A stretch of 64,000 nucleotides of DNA from Sitta carolinensis (taxonomy: Eukaryota; Chordata; Aves; Passeriformes; Sittidae): assembly GCA_032173965.1 (NCBI GenBank), contig JAVUNC010000019.1:15616234-15680233 (forward strand), written 5' to 3'. The translations under genes were made by a program, and so were the position numbers. The notes beneath the pieces were generated by a model. That model was not told the DNA's origin. It ran no database searches and worked only from the letters and a program-made list of their open reading frames with translations. This document shows, piece by piece, positions 36,701 through 46,317 of the stretch (the first letter of the stretch is position 1; each line of letters begins with the position of its first letter).

Positions 36701-39480
36701 CAGCCAAGCAAGTGGCTTGGGTAAACAAAAATGATTTTGTCACAGAATAACTGCTTTGGTTTTCTGTGAGTTACATTTTTTGAAAGACAGAAGGTACAAA
36801 ATACAGAAAAAGGGTAACAGTAATGAATTTAGTTGTGTATTAAGATGTAGTTTAAAAATGCAAATTCTGTCCTAAGATAAACCTGCACTGATTTTTGTAC
36901 TGATCTCAACTTCACCAAAACGTGAAATTGCTGATAGAGCTCATGAGCTTTTCTGAGGGATGAGAACAGATATTTTTTCCCCTCATTTTGTATCTTGAAG
37001 ACCAGAACTTCCCCAGTGAGAGAATGATTCTGCTAATCATTCCTAAATTATAGTGAACTTAGGAATCCTGAAGTTTCTCTGTTGCAAGGGGATCAGTATC
37101 ACAGAATCTGAAGAGCAGGATGCTGCGAAGACTGTGCAACTGAAATCAGATCATACCCTGAGTGCAATAAACCAGCTCAGGTTTGGACTAAATCAGCAGC
37201 CAGGGAGAGCTCAGAGAGCAAGCAGCAGGTCAAGATCCATAACCATAATGAGATGAGATGACCTAACCTGTGGGAAAAGCCTAGTTCAGGAATTACTTAG
37301 TTGCCAACTTGACCTGTTTTGCCAAAATTTGTGTATTTAAATTGCCATATTCAAACTTTCACCATACCTTCTGGGGATGAAGAAAAATGTTCTCTGATTC
37401 TGAAAACCACTCTTCTGCAAGGCTTGGCTTCCTGATTTCCTGTAGCTGTCAGTGAGAGATGTCCTACCTACTGCAGTGGCCAGTATGTACCCAGTACACA
37501 TTTAACTCACTTTTCAAGGAATAAAGACAAAACCTTGCAGGGATTTACTACTCATGGTTATTTTGGCAACAAGCAATGAACGCATTTTTGAAGTTGCATT
37601 TCTCAAAAGTCCCGTGTCTTGTGATTTGGCCCTCCTGAAAAGCTGGCTGACAGATTGCAATCACACCGAGTGAGAGCTCTCGGAGCTGCAGTGGAACGAG
37701 CATTGGAAATAATCGTGTGTGGGTGTTTGAGCAGTGGGGAGTATGTGGAATGCTAAATAGACAGGTCCAGGATGCTAGAGTATTTTTCTCTTCTGAAGTA
37801 GCTCATTATCTGGAAAAAAACATTATTTTGCTGGCTGGAAGTCAAAGAAGGGGCCTCTTTATGTGGAGAGGAAGAAACAAGCATGCCTGGAGAAGACTGC
37901 AGGCTTATTTATGCTACCTGCAAGGATCAGCCAGTCTTTCAGGGGGATTGATGATGTGGTGTTTGAGTGGATTGATTCCAGCCTTCAGTTGCTGTTCTCC
38001 TCTTGCATGCCATCATCCAGAAAACAGCTCCTGTTTGTATTTACTGGTGCATTCAGCTTCTTTTTCTGTTGACTGTAGAAGTGAGTTGCAAAGTTGCTAA
38101 CTGAAGCTGGAATGGTTCATATAGGGCTGTATTTCTATGTGCTTGCCTTTTTTTTCTTTTTTTTTTTTTTTTTCTCTTTTTCTCATGGCCATTTTCCAGA
38201 CAAATCCTTCATTAAAGCATTAAAGTTGTCTTTCATTGATTTAAAGGTTTAAATTTAAAGGTTTAAGGGTGTTCACTCACCTGGGTTAAAAGGGATAGAA
38301 AAGGGGTGTGAGTCTTCTCTGCTTCTACTGCCCTTTCCCAGCATCTTTGTTCCTAACAGGCATCCGAAAGCACTAAAACCTCCCAAACCAAATGTTCAGG
38401 TATTTCTTGCTTGGAACATCTTTTGTGAAATCTCCTTTAGGAGTTGTGGACTTCAACAGCCACTTTTACCCAGAATAAATTAAAGGAGCAGATAAACTCT
38501 TTGTTATATTAAGAAGGAAAACCAATAGAGTGTGCTTCAAATGACAAAGCACAAGAAGAAATCTGAAATAACCAATAAGAAATAGAAAAACCCCCCAAAC
38601 CCACAGGCTTTAAAACACAGCTGGAATCTTTGTAGAATGAATAAAGAAAACCTTTCACTTCAAACCTGGATGCTGACGAATGATTTACAGAATGAGATCA
38701 CCTTTTTATTGGAGTAGCAACACAAATCTACAGAAGCGTAAGGACCAGAAGATAGGAAAAAAACCCAAGAGGGGAATGCACAAGGGCAAATCAAAGCTGC
38801 CTTGGTGGTGGCCAGTGGCTGCAGCCAGAAGGCAAGTGAATTGCCACACTTCCACAACACCCTTCTTGTTCCCTCAAATCAGTCTGTCCCAGCTCAAATG
38901 TACCTATTGCCATCTGAGAAGCAAAAGAAGTGCTTTGAGGAATCTCCTTGGTTCACTTCAGCCCTGTCAAGAATAACAAGGGCTTTAAATAAAACCAAAA
39001 AAACTAAAATAAAATACGGCAACAAAGCAACTCGCAACTGGGATTTGGACCTCAGGTTAAAATCTGTGAAAGAAGGCCAAAGATTTCCTGAGGGTTTGTG
39101 GAGTGCATGTTATTTCCTTGTAGTTTTGTCCAACAGAATAGGAAGCACCTGGTAATGTGGAAGACAAAAGCTTCTTTCCAAAAGCCACATAGTTTTCTGT
39201 GCCAAAAACTTGCATTGAAAAAGACTTGCATTTGTTCCTGACATATTTTGCATTGTTAAAAAAATGTTAAGGCTGGTCTTTGAAAAAAAGAAGTCAATAA
39301 TACAAAAGTGGAAGCACATTTTTATTGGGAAAAAAGCCACAGAAAGGATTTCTGTGACTATTAGGCAGGCCAGGAAGGAGCCTTCTGAATTCCTGGGGAG
39401 ATCCTGTGTAGGACGATTAGGATGTGGTGGAGATGGAATAAACTCTGGGGGTGAAAAAGTTAGTTTCCAGATGTCCCTAC
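33770..39480. other. ESF1-TASP1 intergenic region, left part
   Basis: About 5.7 kb downstream of ESF1. It is AT-rich overall, moderately GC-richer at 35340-36120, with a pyrimidine/T tract at 38145-38184. Open frames up to about 140 residues carry no family signal. No gene, RNA or clear transposon was recognised. Confidence 0.5.
38145..38184 (+). repeat. T-rich pyrimidine tract
   Basis: About 40 bases almost entirely T with a few C. It could be a simple repeat or the reverse complement of a retrocopy poly(A) tail, but no adjacent retrocopy was recognised. Confidence 0.7.
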
Positions 39481-39545
39481 CCACAGCAGGGGGTTTGGAC
39501 GAGATGTTCCTTAACGGCTCCATCCAACCCAAAGCATTCTATGGG
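39480..39545 (+). mobile_element. Short CR1 3'-end remnant (sense)
   Basis: The text GCAGGGGGTTTGGACGAGAT then CATCCAACCCAAAGCATTCT matches the terminal segment of sense CR1 elements and ends in ATTCTATG. Confidence 0.65.
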
Positions 39546-39857
39546 CCTACGATCCCTCGGCTCTCGCCAGTTCAGCACAAGTTCCTGCTGATGTTTGAGA
39601 CACGGTGTAACCTGTGTTCACCACAAACACGGCAGCAAACGGCGCTTCTCTTGATGACGGCAAGCAGCGTAAGCAATCTATTGCCAGAAAATACAAAATG
39701 TGTTTTGCCTAGCGAATGGAACTGGTGTTCTGAGGAAGTCAGTGCTGCAGGAATATAATTTGTCCAAATTCCCTTTGGAAACTGGAGCGCGGTGTGCCAG
39801 CCCGGGGCTCTGGCTGCTGCTGGGGCTCTCGCGGCCGCGCTGCTCCCCGCCGCTGTC

Positions 39858-39985
39858 CCGCCGGCAGCGGGGCCCGCCGCTGTCCCCGCGTGTCCCGCCG
39901 ACAGCGGGGCCCGCCGCTGTCCCGCGCTGTCCCGCCGACAGCGGGGCCCGCCGCTGTCCCCGCCGCTGTCCCCGCCGCTGTCCCG
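39858..39985. repeat. 37-bp hairpin-forming tandem repeat
   Basis: Three units with period about 37 bp share CCCGCCGACAGCGGGGCCCG. Each contains the inverted pair GACAGCGG / CCGCTGTC with a 6-nt loop, for example 39900-39907 and 39914-39921. Shorter CCCCGCCGCTGT units follow. Confidence 0.8.
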
Positions 39986-39986
39986 C

Positions 39987-40076
39987 CGGCCCGGCACAGC
40001 CCGCCCGCGGCCCGGCACAGCCCGCCCGGCCCGGGCACAGCCCGCCCGCCGGCCCGGGCACAGCCCGCCCGCCGGC
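39987..40076. repeat. About 21-bp GC tandem repeat
   Basis: Four units of CCCGGCACAGCCCGCCCG type follow directly on the hairpin repeat. Confidence 0.8.
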
Positions 40077-40649
40077 CCTGCAGCGGCTCCGCCGCGCCTG
40101 CCGAGCCCGCTCCCTGCTGCCCGCCGCGCTCCGCCTGCGCCGCAGCCTCCGCAGCCAAGCCCGGGCGCGGCGCAGACAGGCGAGCCGTGGCAGCGGGCAG
40201 GCGGCACGGGGCCGGGGGCTGCAGCGGGAGCAGCGCCAGCCCCTGCGGAGAGGGAAACTGGGCAGGCACCGGGGCTCCGGGGCCGAGCCCCCTCCCTCGC
40301 AGGAGCGGACGAGGCCGGGCTGAGGCGGCAGAAGCGCAGGGAGCCCGCCCGCCGCGCTCTCCGGCAGAGCCCCAGGGCCCCCGCAGCCCCGCAGCCCCTC
40401 CGCCCGCGCACGGCGCCCGGGGCTCCCAGCACACGGCCCGGCCACGCTCGGCCGGCCCAGGCGCCGCTGCCCCCGGCACGGCCAGGGGATCGATCGGCCG
40501 CCAGCAGGAAAGCTCTGCCTGCTGCGGGAGCCTCCTGCGGGGAAGGACGGCAAAGCCTGGAAGGACCGGGACCAGGAGGCCGCGCTTTTCTCCCACTGAG
40601 AAAACACCTGCCAGGCAAACGGAGCCATATCCCGCAACATTACTCATAG

Positions 40650-41520
40650 ATTTTGCATCGTTAATAAAATTATTTATTAAATAAGACAGCCTCTATTAGT
40701 AGTGAATGGATTCGTTGTCAGAGGTACGATAGAAATTTTATTTGCAAAAATTCAGTTTGGCTGAAGCAGGTGATTTTCTGAGAGCTTGTTTGCAAAGAAT
40801 GAATGAATCTGTCCAGTGTTGCAATGGCAGGATAACAGCTACACGCTGGGCTTGCTTCTAGGAAAACAAAACTGAGGAGTGAAAATCTACTTCATCTAGA
40901 GGGGTCAGGATAATCTTTTGTCTAATATACATCCTTTCACTTCTCATGGTGGAGCTTGAGCAAGAGATCAAGTGAATTCTGCAAAGAGAATAGCCTTGTC
41001 TTGGTCTAATAAAAGGTTTAGAGTTTCAACTTTAAAGGGCAACTTGGCAAATGAGAATTTGAGGTGTCAGCTAAAATAAAGTTATATAAATAAATCCATA
41101 AGGCCATCTGGACTCATTGCATGGTTCTACAAAAGAGGAGCAAGGGGCTGGAAGTGTGGAGGCACTTTGGGAACAGTGGACAGTGTGGCCTGGGATAATG
41201 AAGTGTCTCACACGTACACAGCTGGTTCCCAGGACTGATGATAGTGACCATCAGAGGAGGCGTCATGTAAATGGGATTCATATCCAGCTGTCCTTGATCC
41301 TGGCAAGGCAGCTTCAGAAAACAATGTGTCACCTCTACAACAAGGTGGACAGAAATTATTCAAAACTTGGTATCTCTAGCAGAACACAATAGTCAAATTC
41401 TCACTGAAGCAGAAATATGTAAAATATCTGATTGTCGTGAGAATTTCCTAGCCATTAATAAGTCTGTTATGAAATGTATGTATTTTTAATTAATAAGGTT
41501 AGTTTTGAGTAGCTATCAGA
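40650..41520. other. Intergenic, no feature recognised
   Basis: Unique-looking DNA between the orphan CpG island and the AT minisatellite. The open frames at 41114-41392 on both strands show no family signal. Confidence 0.5.
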
Positions 41521-41529
41521 AGTCACATG

Positions 41530-41870
41530 TGTAGATATATATGTATCCTGCATATTGATATATGTGTGTATTGTGTTACATACTGCATACTGTGTTATAT
41601 ATATGCATAGTGATATACATATGTATATTGCATATTGCATCATATATATTGATGAGATAAATCTACATTGAATGTTGATATATAGATGTATTGCATATTG
41701 GACGATATATATGCACATTGATATATTATATCTGCATATTGATAGTAATACATGCATCAATATGATATATAGGTATGTAGCATATTAATATATTTGTGCA
41801 TTGCATATTGTATTTTATATATATATATATATGATATATACATATATTGCATAGATATATAGGCACATTA
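41530..41870. repeat. Degenerate AT-rich minisatellite
   Basis: Many imperfect copies of GCATATTGATATATAT-like text with inserted ATGTATT and TGTGTATT blocks; the unit is roughly 40-50 bp. It ends in a (TA)n run near 41815-41832. Confidence 0.8.
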
Positions 41871-41875
41871 TGAGA

Positions 41876-42425
41876 GGAATGATGGATTTGTCTTTCCAAA
41901 CAAGCTGTGGGTCTGCTGGTAGATGAAACTAGCACTGAGAGATAAAAGAGCCAATGGGAAGGATCCCACTGATTGATGAACAGAAAAAAGATATTTGCCT
42001 TTACAAACAAACTGTAGGTTTGCTGAGAAATGAGATTGGATATTGAAAGATTAAAGAAACAATGAGGAGGAACCATAAATTCCACAAGAATTAAAAATTA
42101 AAAGGGAGGGTTATACATTAGAGGGGAATCTCGTGTATCAGGTGTTCCGGGCAGTCTGTGCCTCAGCCATGGGGAAAGAGAGAGGGAAATGCGGCCGGGA
42201 AATTGGGATAAAAAGGAGGCTGCGCCCTCCAAACATTGGAGAGACTCCAGGGCAATGCCCCATGGCCTCTCCCTCTATTCCAATGAAGGAAAAGGACTCC
42301 TCTGTCTTCTTTTTGGACATAAACCTCTGGTGTTTGTGGATTAATCTTCCTGACAATGACATATTCTATGATATGTATATCGATTACGTATCCAAACGAT
42401 AGATACCTATCTCGATATCTGTATC
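41876..42425 (+). mobile_element. LTR-like unit, possible solo LTR of an endogenous retrovirus
   Basis: The block has two related sub-repeats, 41886-41966 and 41992-42075 (TTTGTCTTTCCAAACAAGCT versus TTTGCCTTTACAAACAAACT). A TATA-like GATAAAAAG lies at 42207-42215, followed by a CT-rich, promoter-proximal-looking segment ending GGTGTTTGTGGATTAA. This order (sub-repeats, TATA, short leader) resembles passerine LTRs as I recall them. TG...CA ends and target-site duplications could not be set, and no gag/pol/env is seen. Alternatively it is unique sequence. Confidence 0.4.
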
Positions 42426-42487
42426 GTGCCATGGGGCGCACGGTAACAACACCGGAGGCCCCTGAGGCACGGTGGGGCTGCCCGGCT

Positions 42488-43050
42488 GTGGCAGCGGGCC
42501 GTGCCCGGTGGAGCGGAGCGGGCCCGGCACCGGCAGCGGGCCGTGCCCGGTGAGCGGAGCGGGCCCGGCACCGGCAGCGGGCCGTGCCCGGGAGCGGAGC
42601 GGCCCGGCACCGGCAGCGGGCCGTGCCCGGAGAGCGGAGCGGGCCCGGCACCGGCAGCGGGCCGTGCCCGGAGAGCGGAGCGGGCCCGGCACCGGCAGCG
42701 GGCCGTGCCCGGAGAGCGGAGCGGGCCCGGCACTGGCAGCGGGCCGTGCCCGGCACGGAGCGGGCCCGGCACCGGCAGCGGGCCGTGCCCGGAGAGCGGA
42801 GCGGGCCCGGCACCGGCAGCGGGCCGTGCCCGGCGGAGCGGAGCGGACCCGGCACCGGCAGCGGGCCGTGCCCGGCGGAGCGGAGCGGGCCGTGCCCGGC
42901 GGAGCGGAGCGGGCCCGGCACCGGCAGCGGGCCGTGCCCGGGAGCGGAGCGGGCCCGGCACCGGCAGCGGGCCGTGCCCGGTGGGAGCGGCGAGCGGGCC
43001 GTGCCCGGGAGCGGAGCGGGCCCGGCACTGGCAGCGGGCCGTGCCCGGCA
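42488..43050. repeat. GC-rich minisatellite upstream of TASP1
   Basis: Thirteen copies of GGCAGCGGGCCGTGCCCGG plus two truncated ones occur at about 41-43 bp spacing, separated by variable GAGCGGAGCGGGCCCGGCAC-type spacers. Each unit can pair GGCAC with GTGCC around the core. Long open frames through it on both strands are repeat artefacts. Confidence 0.93.
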
Positions 43051-43204
43051 CGGGGCGGGCGGCCGGCACTGGCCCCGCCGAGCGCCACTCAGCGCCGGCG
43101 CCACTTCCGCCCGCGCCCGCGGCACGGCCAATGGGCGCGGCGCGGGGGCGGGCCGGCTCGTGCTCTCCGCGGCGGCGGGCGGGCCCGGATGGCGGCCGTG
43201 CAGG
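43051..43204 (+). promoter_or_regulatory. TASP1: TASP1 core promoter and exon 1 (5'UTR)
   Basis: The short non-repetitive piece between the minisatellites carries an ETS site in reverse (CACTTCCG, 43102-43109), a CCAAT box (43128-43132), a GC box (43144-43152) and a YY1-type GATGGCGGC (43188-43196). A donor CAGG|GTGAGT ends exon 1 at 43204. It is TATA-less. Exon 1 is essentially noncoding for TASP1; its ATG at 43189 opens only a short upstream frame. Confidence 0.75.
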
Positions 43205-43359
43205 GTGAGTGTGGCCCCGGGGGCTGAGCGCGGCCTCGGCCCGGCCTCGCCCGCGCGTCCCGGGAGCGCGCCGGCAGCGGGCCGGGCTGCCCCGCGGGGC
43301 GTCACGGGCCGGGCGGCGGCATGGAGGAGTGGGAGCGACGGCCCCTGCCCGCCCCGCGA

Positions 43360-43790
43360 TCCGCGCACTCCCGGCCCCTGCCCGCCCCGCTCGCCCCGGC
43401 CCCTGCCCGCCCCGGTCCCCGCTCGCCCCGGTCCCTGCCCGCCCCGCTCTCCCCGCTCTCCCGGCCCCTGCCCGCCCCGCTCTCCCCGGTCCCCGCCCGC
43501 CCCGCTCTTCCCGCTCTCCCCGGTCCCTGCCCGCCCCGCTCTTCCCGCTCTCCCCGGTCCCTGCCCGCCCCGCTCTTCCCGCTCTCCCGGTCCCTGCCCG
43601 CCCGCTCTTCCCGCTCTCCCGGTCCCTGCCCGCCCCGCTCTTCCCGCTCTCCCCGGTCCCTGCCCGCCCCGCTCTTCCCGCTCTCCCCGGTCCCTGCCCG
43701 CCCGCTCTTCCCGCTCTCCCCGGTCCCTGCCGCCCCGCTCTTCCCGCTCTCCCCGGTCCCTGCCCGCCCCGCTCTCCCGGTCCCCGCTCG
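43360..43790. repeat. 34-bp G4-forming minisatellite in TASP1 intron 1
   Basis: Eight copies of the CTCTTCCCGCTCT core plus degenerate leading units, period about 34 bp, start about 150 bp after TASP1 exon 1. The minus strand of most units carries GGGGCGGGCAGGGACCGGGG, a canonical G-quadruplex motif. Long open frames in this block (up to 622 residues on the minus strand) are artefacts. Confidence 0.93.
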
Positions 43791-45140
43791 CTTCCGCGCC
43801 CGGGGCCCGGCTGTGCACGGCTCCCGGAGCGGCTGTCTCGGCCTGGCCCTCCGCGTGTCTGTTTCTCGCAGCGCCGTTCAGCACTCTGAGTTACTTTTGC
43901 AGCGCACTCGGGGCATTGGCTGCTTCGGTGAAATGGTTTTGGTTCCTGTTCTCCAGCAGTCACGCTGTTGTGTGTTCTTGCAGCGTTTCTGCCGCTGCAC
44001 GAATGGAGAGCAGGGAATGTGTAGCAAGGAGGAATGAAGTCAGGAAGTATGACAGCCAGGAGGGAGAGCTGATCAATCCTAGAAGAGGCTTGAAAGGGAA
44101 AAGTTGGGTCCAGTGTGAGCTTAAAACAAGTGGAAGCAGCGGATTTGTGAATGAGATGTAAAGAGACTTGAAGAACAGTTTGAGATGGGAGGAGTCTGAG
44201 CACATTGCGCTGGTGTGGAGGAAGTGTTACAAAGGGAAGCAGACAGGAGGGATAGGTTGCCTGTATGTTCTCCACAAATAAACATCCTTAGACCCAGCTG
44301 TATGCGAAGGCCTAATTAGGATTCTCAGCCTGCAGTTACACTTTTAGTAAGTCTTCAAGTGACATCTCCATCTTAACTTTCAAAAGCCATTTTATCATCG
44401 TTATTACTTTCCCTACCACTGCACTATTTCTTCCTTACCCATGAGAGTTTCAATTCCTTGCTTGTTCCTCTGTCTCTTTACTGAAGTGTGTGCTGTGCCC
44501 TTGCTGCAGGTGTGACCTTCTGTGGGGTATAACAAGATGCAGCAAAGAGGACCAGTGGTTACTAGAGCTTTACTTACTTTCTTTACTATTTGATAAAAAG
44601 GGAGTGAATGCAGTGACGAATAATTTTAGCACTGAAGTTTTTTCAGGTGACCATTGTATGGAATCCATAAACACTCTCTCTGTACAGCCTGTGGATTGTA
44701 GTGTATTTCATTTTGTATCAGGACATATATAATTATAACAATAAGTTCATATTTAATTTTAAAAGTTAATTTATAAATGCATGAAGATTACTGGGTGTGT
44801 TCAGCATTTAAGAAGAAACGATGGTAAATAAATAACTTCCTCCAGAGTTGTGCTGATTCTTCTTATCAATAGTTATCGGAAAACCAGCCAGTTTGTTCTG
44901 TGGCAGTGCTGAATCTTGCTAAATATCATTTGCATAGTTTGGGCCATTTAAATGGGATGTTATTTAATTGCTGGAGTAAGCCATATAGCCTTTGCAGAGT
45001 CAGTGGTTTAAGTCTTATGCATGAAACATCTCATTTTCCCACTTCTGTTCACCTTCCAGTGTTCTTGGGTTACAAAGTCCTATTTGAGGTGGCAGGAGTG
45101 ATAGACATTATACTGGGATACTATAGAGGGGTAGAGTCTG

Positions 45141-45185
45141 AGGGTGGTTTGCATTGGAAGGGACCTTAAAATTCATCTAGTTCTT
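45141..45185 (-). mobile_element. CR1 3'-end scrap (antisense)
   Basis: AGGGTGGTTTGCATTGGAAG then GGACCTTAAAATTCATCTAG is the reverse complement of a CR1 terminus. Only about 45 bp remain. Confidence 0.65.
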
Positions 45186-46151
45186 AATATATAAAATACC
45201 TTAATTTATTAGAGGTGTTCTCTCTTTCTGCATTAACACTACTGCACGATTTTCACTCCTTACCTATTTCAGTGCATGGAATGTCAATTTACCTGCTGAA
45301 CCAGACAAATGGTTTTGTGTCAGGATTTACCCGTAGTAAGCTATGGATAAGAGCAGCAGTAAATAGAGTTTGGCAACTCATAAATACATCATTCTGTATG
45401 TTACTTGTTTGTTTCATGTACTAGACAATACTGACAGTACTTCCATTAGCTTTCTGTAAGCACTGGTTTCCTTAACACCTTAAGGGTAGCCATCAAAACC
45501 AGTAGAGTAACTAAATTATTTGTGCTTGTCTTAAGCATGTTGTGGTTCACTAGAAATCATGGTAGCTCTATTTACCTAGACAAACATTATTTGACTGTTT
45601 TAGAGATACTTTGTCATTTAAAAAAATTTTTTTTTCTTTTCCTACTGCAAATTAGTGGGGAATTATAAGGAGATGGGATGGAACAGTATAGAAGAACAGG
45701 AGTTCATTATAGGCTCTTAAACAGATATCCCTGCAAAAGAAGGAAAAGGTGTAGTGTTTTAAAGGGTTACTCATGTGATGGGTGGAGAAATTAGCTGTAT
45801 GTTTGGAAAACAGGACACCATGGAAAGCAAAACTTATATTAACACTTCCTTCCAGTGTCTGGCAATACCATTAAGTTCCAGTTCTGTTGTAGTGAAAAGG
45901 CTGCTTTCAGCTTGCAGCATGACCTTTGTTTTAGGTCTCATTGATGCTCTTGGCTAGGGAAGAGGCAGAGCTGGGAAGTCCTGCTTTGGAGAGGTGTGTT
46001 CCCCTTCAAACCTCCCTCCCAGAAGATTTTTCTGAGGTTATTTGTGTGAAATTCGTCTCTTGAAATCGGTGTCTAACTTACACATCTGGTCTGGTTTTAG
46101 GATGATTTCTCTCCAGAGTTTATTTTTGAATGGAAGTGTGCTCCTTCCCAG

Positions 46152-46317
46152 TAGAAGATGGTGATCCCAATGTATGACCATGGAGAAGGGGCTAAGTTCA
46201 GTCGAAGTGTCACCTTCCAAATCATCTCAGGTTACAGCTGTAAAAGTGTGGTCAAAGAGCCCGAAACAAAGCAAACCCAAAGAGGGAAACGAGTGGGATT
46301 TGTGCTTGTCCATGCAG
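46152..46317 (+). CDS. TASP1: TASP1 exon 2 (first coding exon)
   Basis: The acceptor TTCCCAG ends at 46151 and the donor GTAAG begins at 46318. The frame of ATG 46174 encodes [20 protein letters not shown] then TAVK, close to the human N-terminus. From about 46248 the frame two bases later encodes [20 protein letters not shown] then VHAG, close to human residues 29-49. ATG 46170 opens that second frame from the start. ATG 46180 (third residue of the first frame) has the best context, ACCATGG. Confidence 0.85.

Larger units (their letters stand above)
39790..40620. promoter_or_regulatory. Orphan CpG island
   Basis: About 830 bp of very GC- and CpG-rich DNA lies 6.4 kb after the ESF1 stop and 2.6 kb before the TASP1 promoter, with sharp edges into AT-rich DNA. 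The open frames on both strands (up to about 350 residues) are Pro/Ala/Arg/Gly artefacts of composition. No conserved protein is recognised. It could be an unannotated lncRNA promoter, a distal TASP1 promoter, or simply expanded GC repeat. Confidence 0.55.
43205..46151 (+). other. TASP1 intron 1
   Basis: Besides the minisatellite (43360-43790) it contains a short antisense CR1 scrap at 45141-45185. The rest, 43900-46100, is unique sequence; further noncoding 5' exons cannot be excluded. Confidence 0.55.

Noticed and set aside
39572..40684. Open frames of about 300-350 residues on both strands.
   Set aside because: They lie in the orphan CpG island, are Pro/Ala/Arg/Gly-rich in all frames and contain tandem repeats. 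No family resemblance.
42163..44275. Very long minus-strand open frames (573 and 622 residues) and plus-strand frames up to 525 residues.
   Set aside because: They are repeats of Gly/Arg/Glu or Ala/Pro/Arg words read through the two GC minisatellites, open in several frames at once. No conserved domain is present; stop codons are simply rare at this composition.
46284..46289. TASP1 frameshift placed in the GGG run near 46284.
   Set aside because: The conserved second frame already extends upstream of this (KEPETKQ, from about 46254), so the shift must lie earlier, near 46246-46253.
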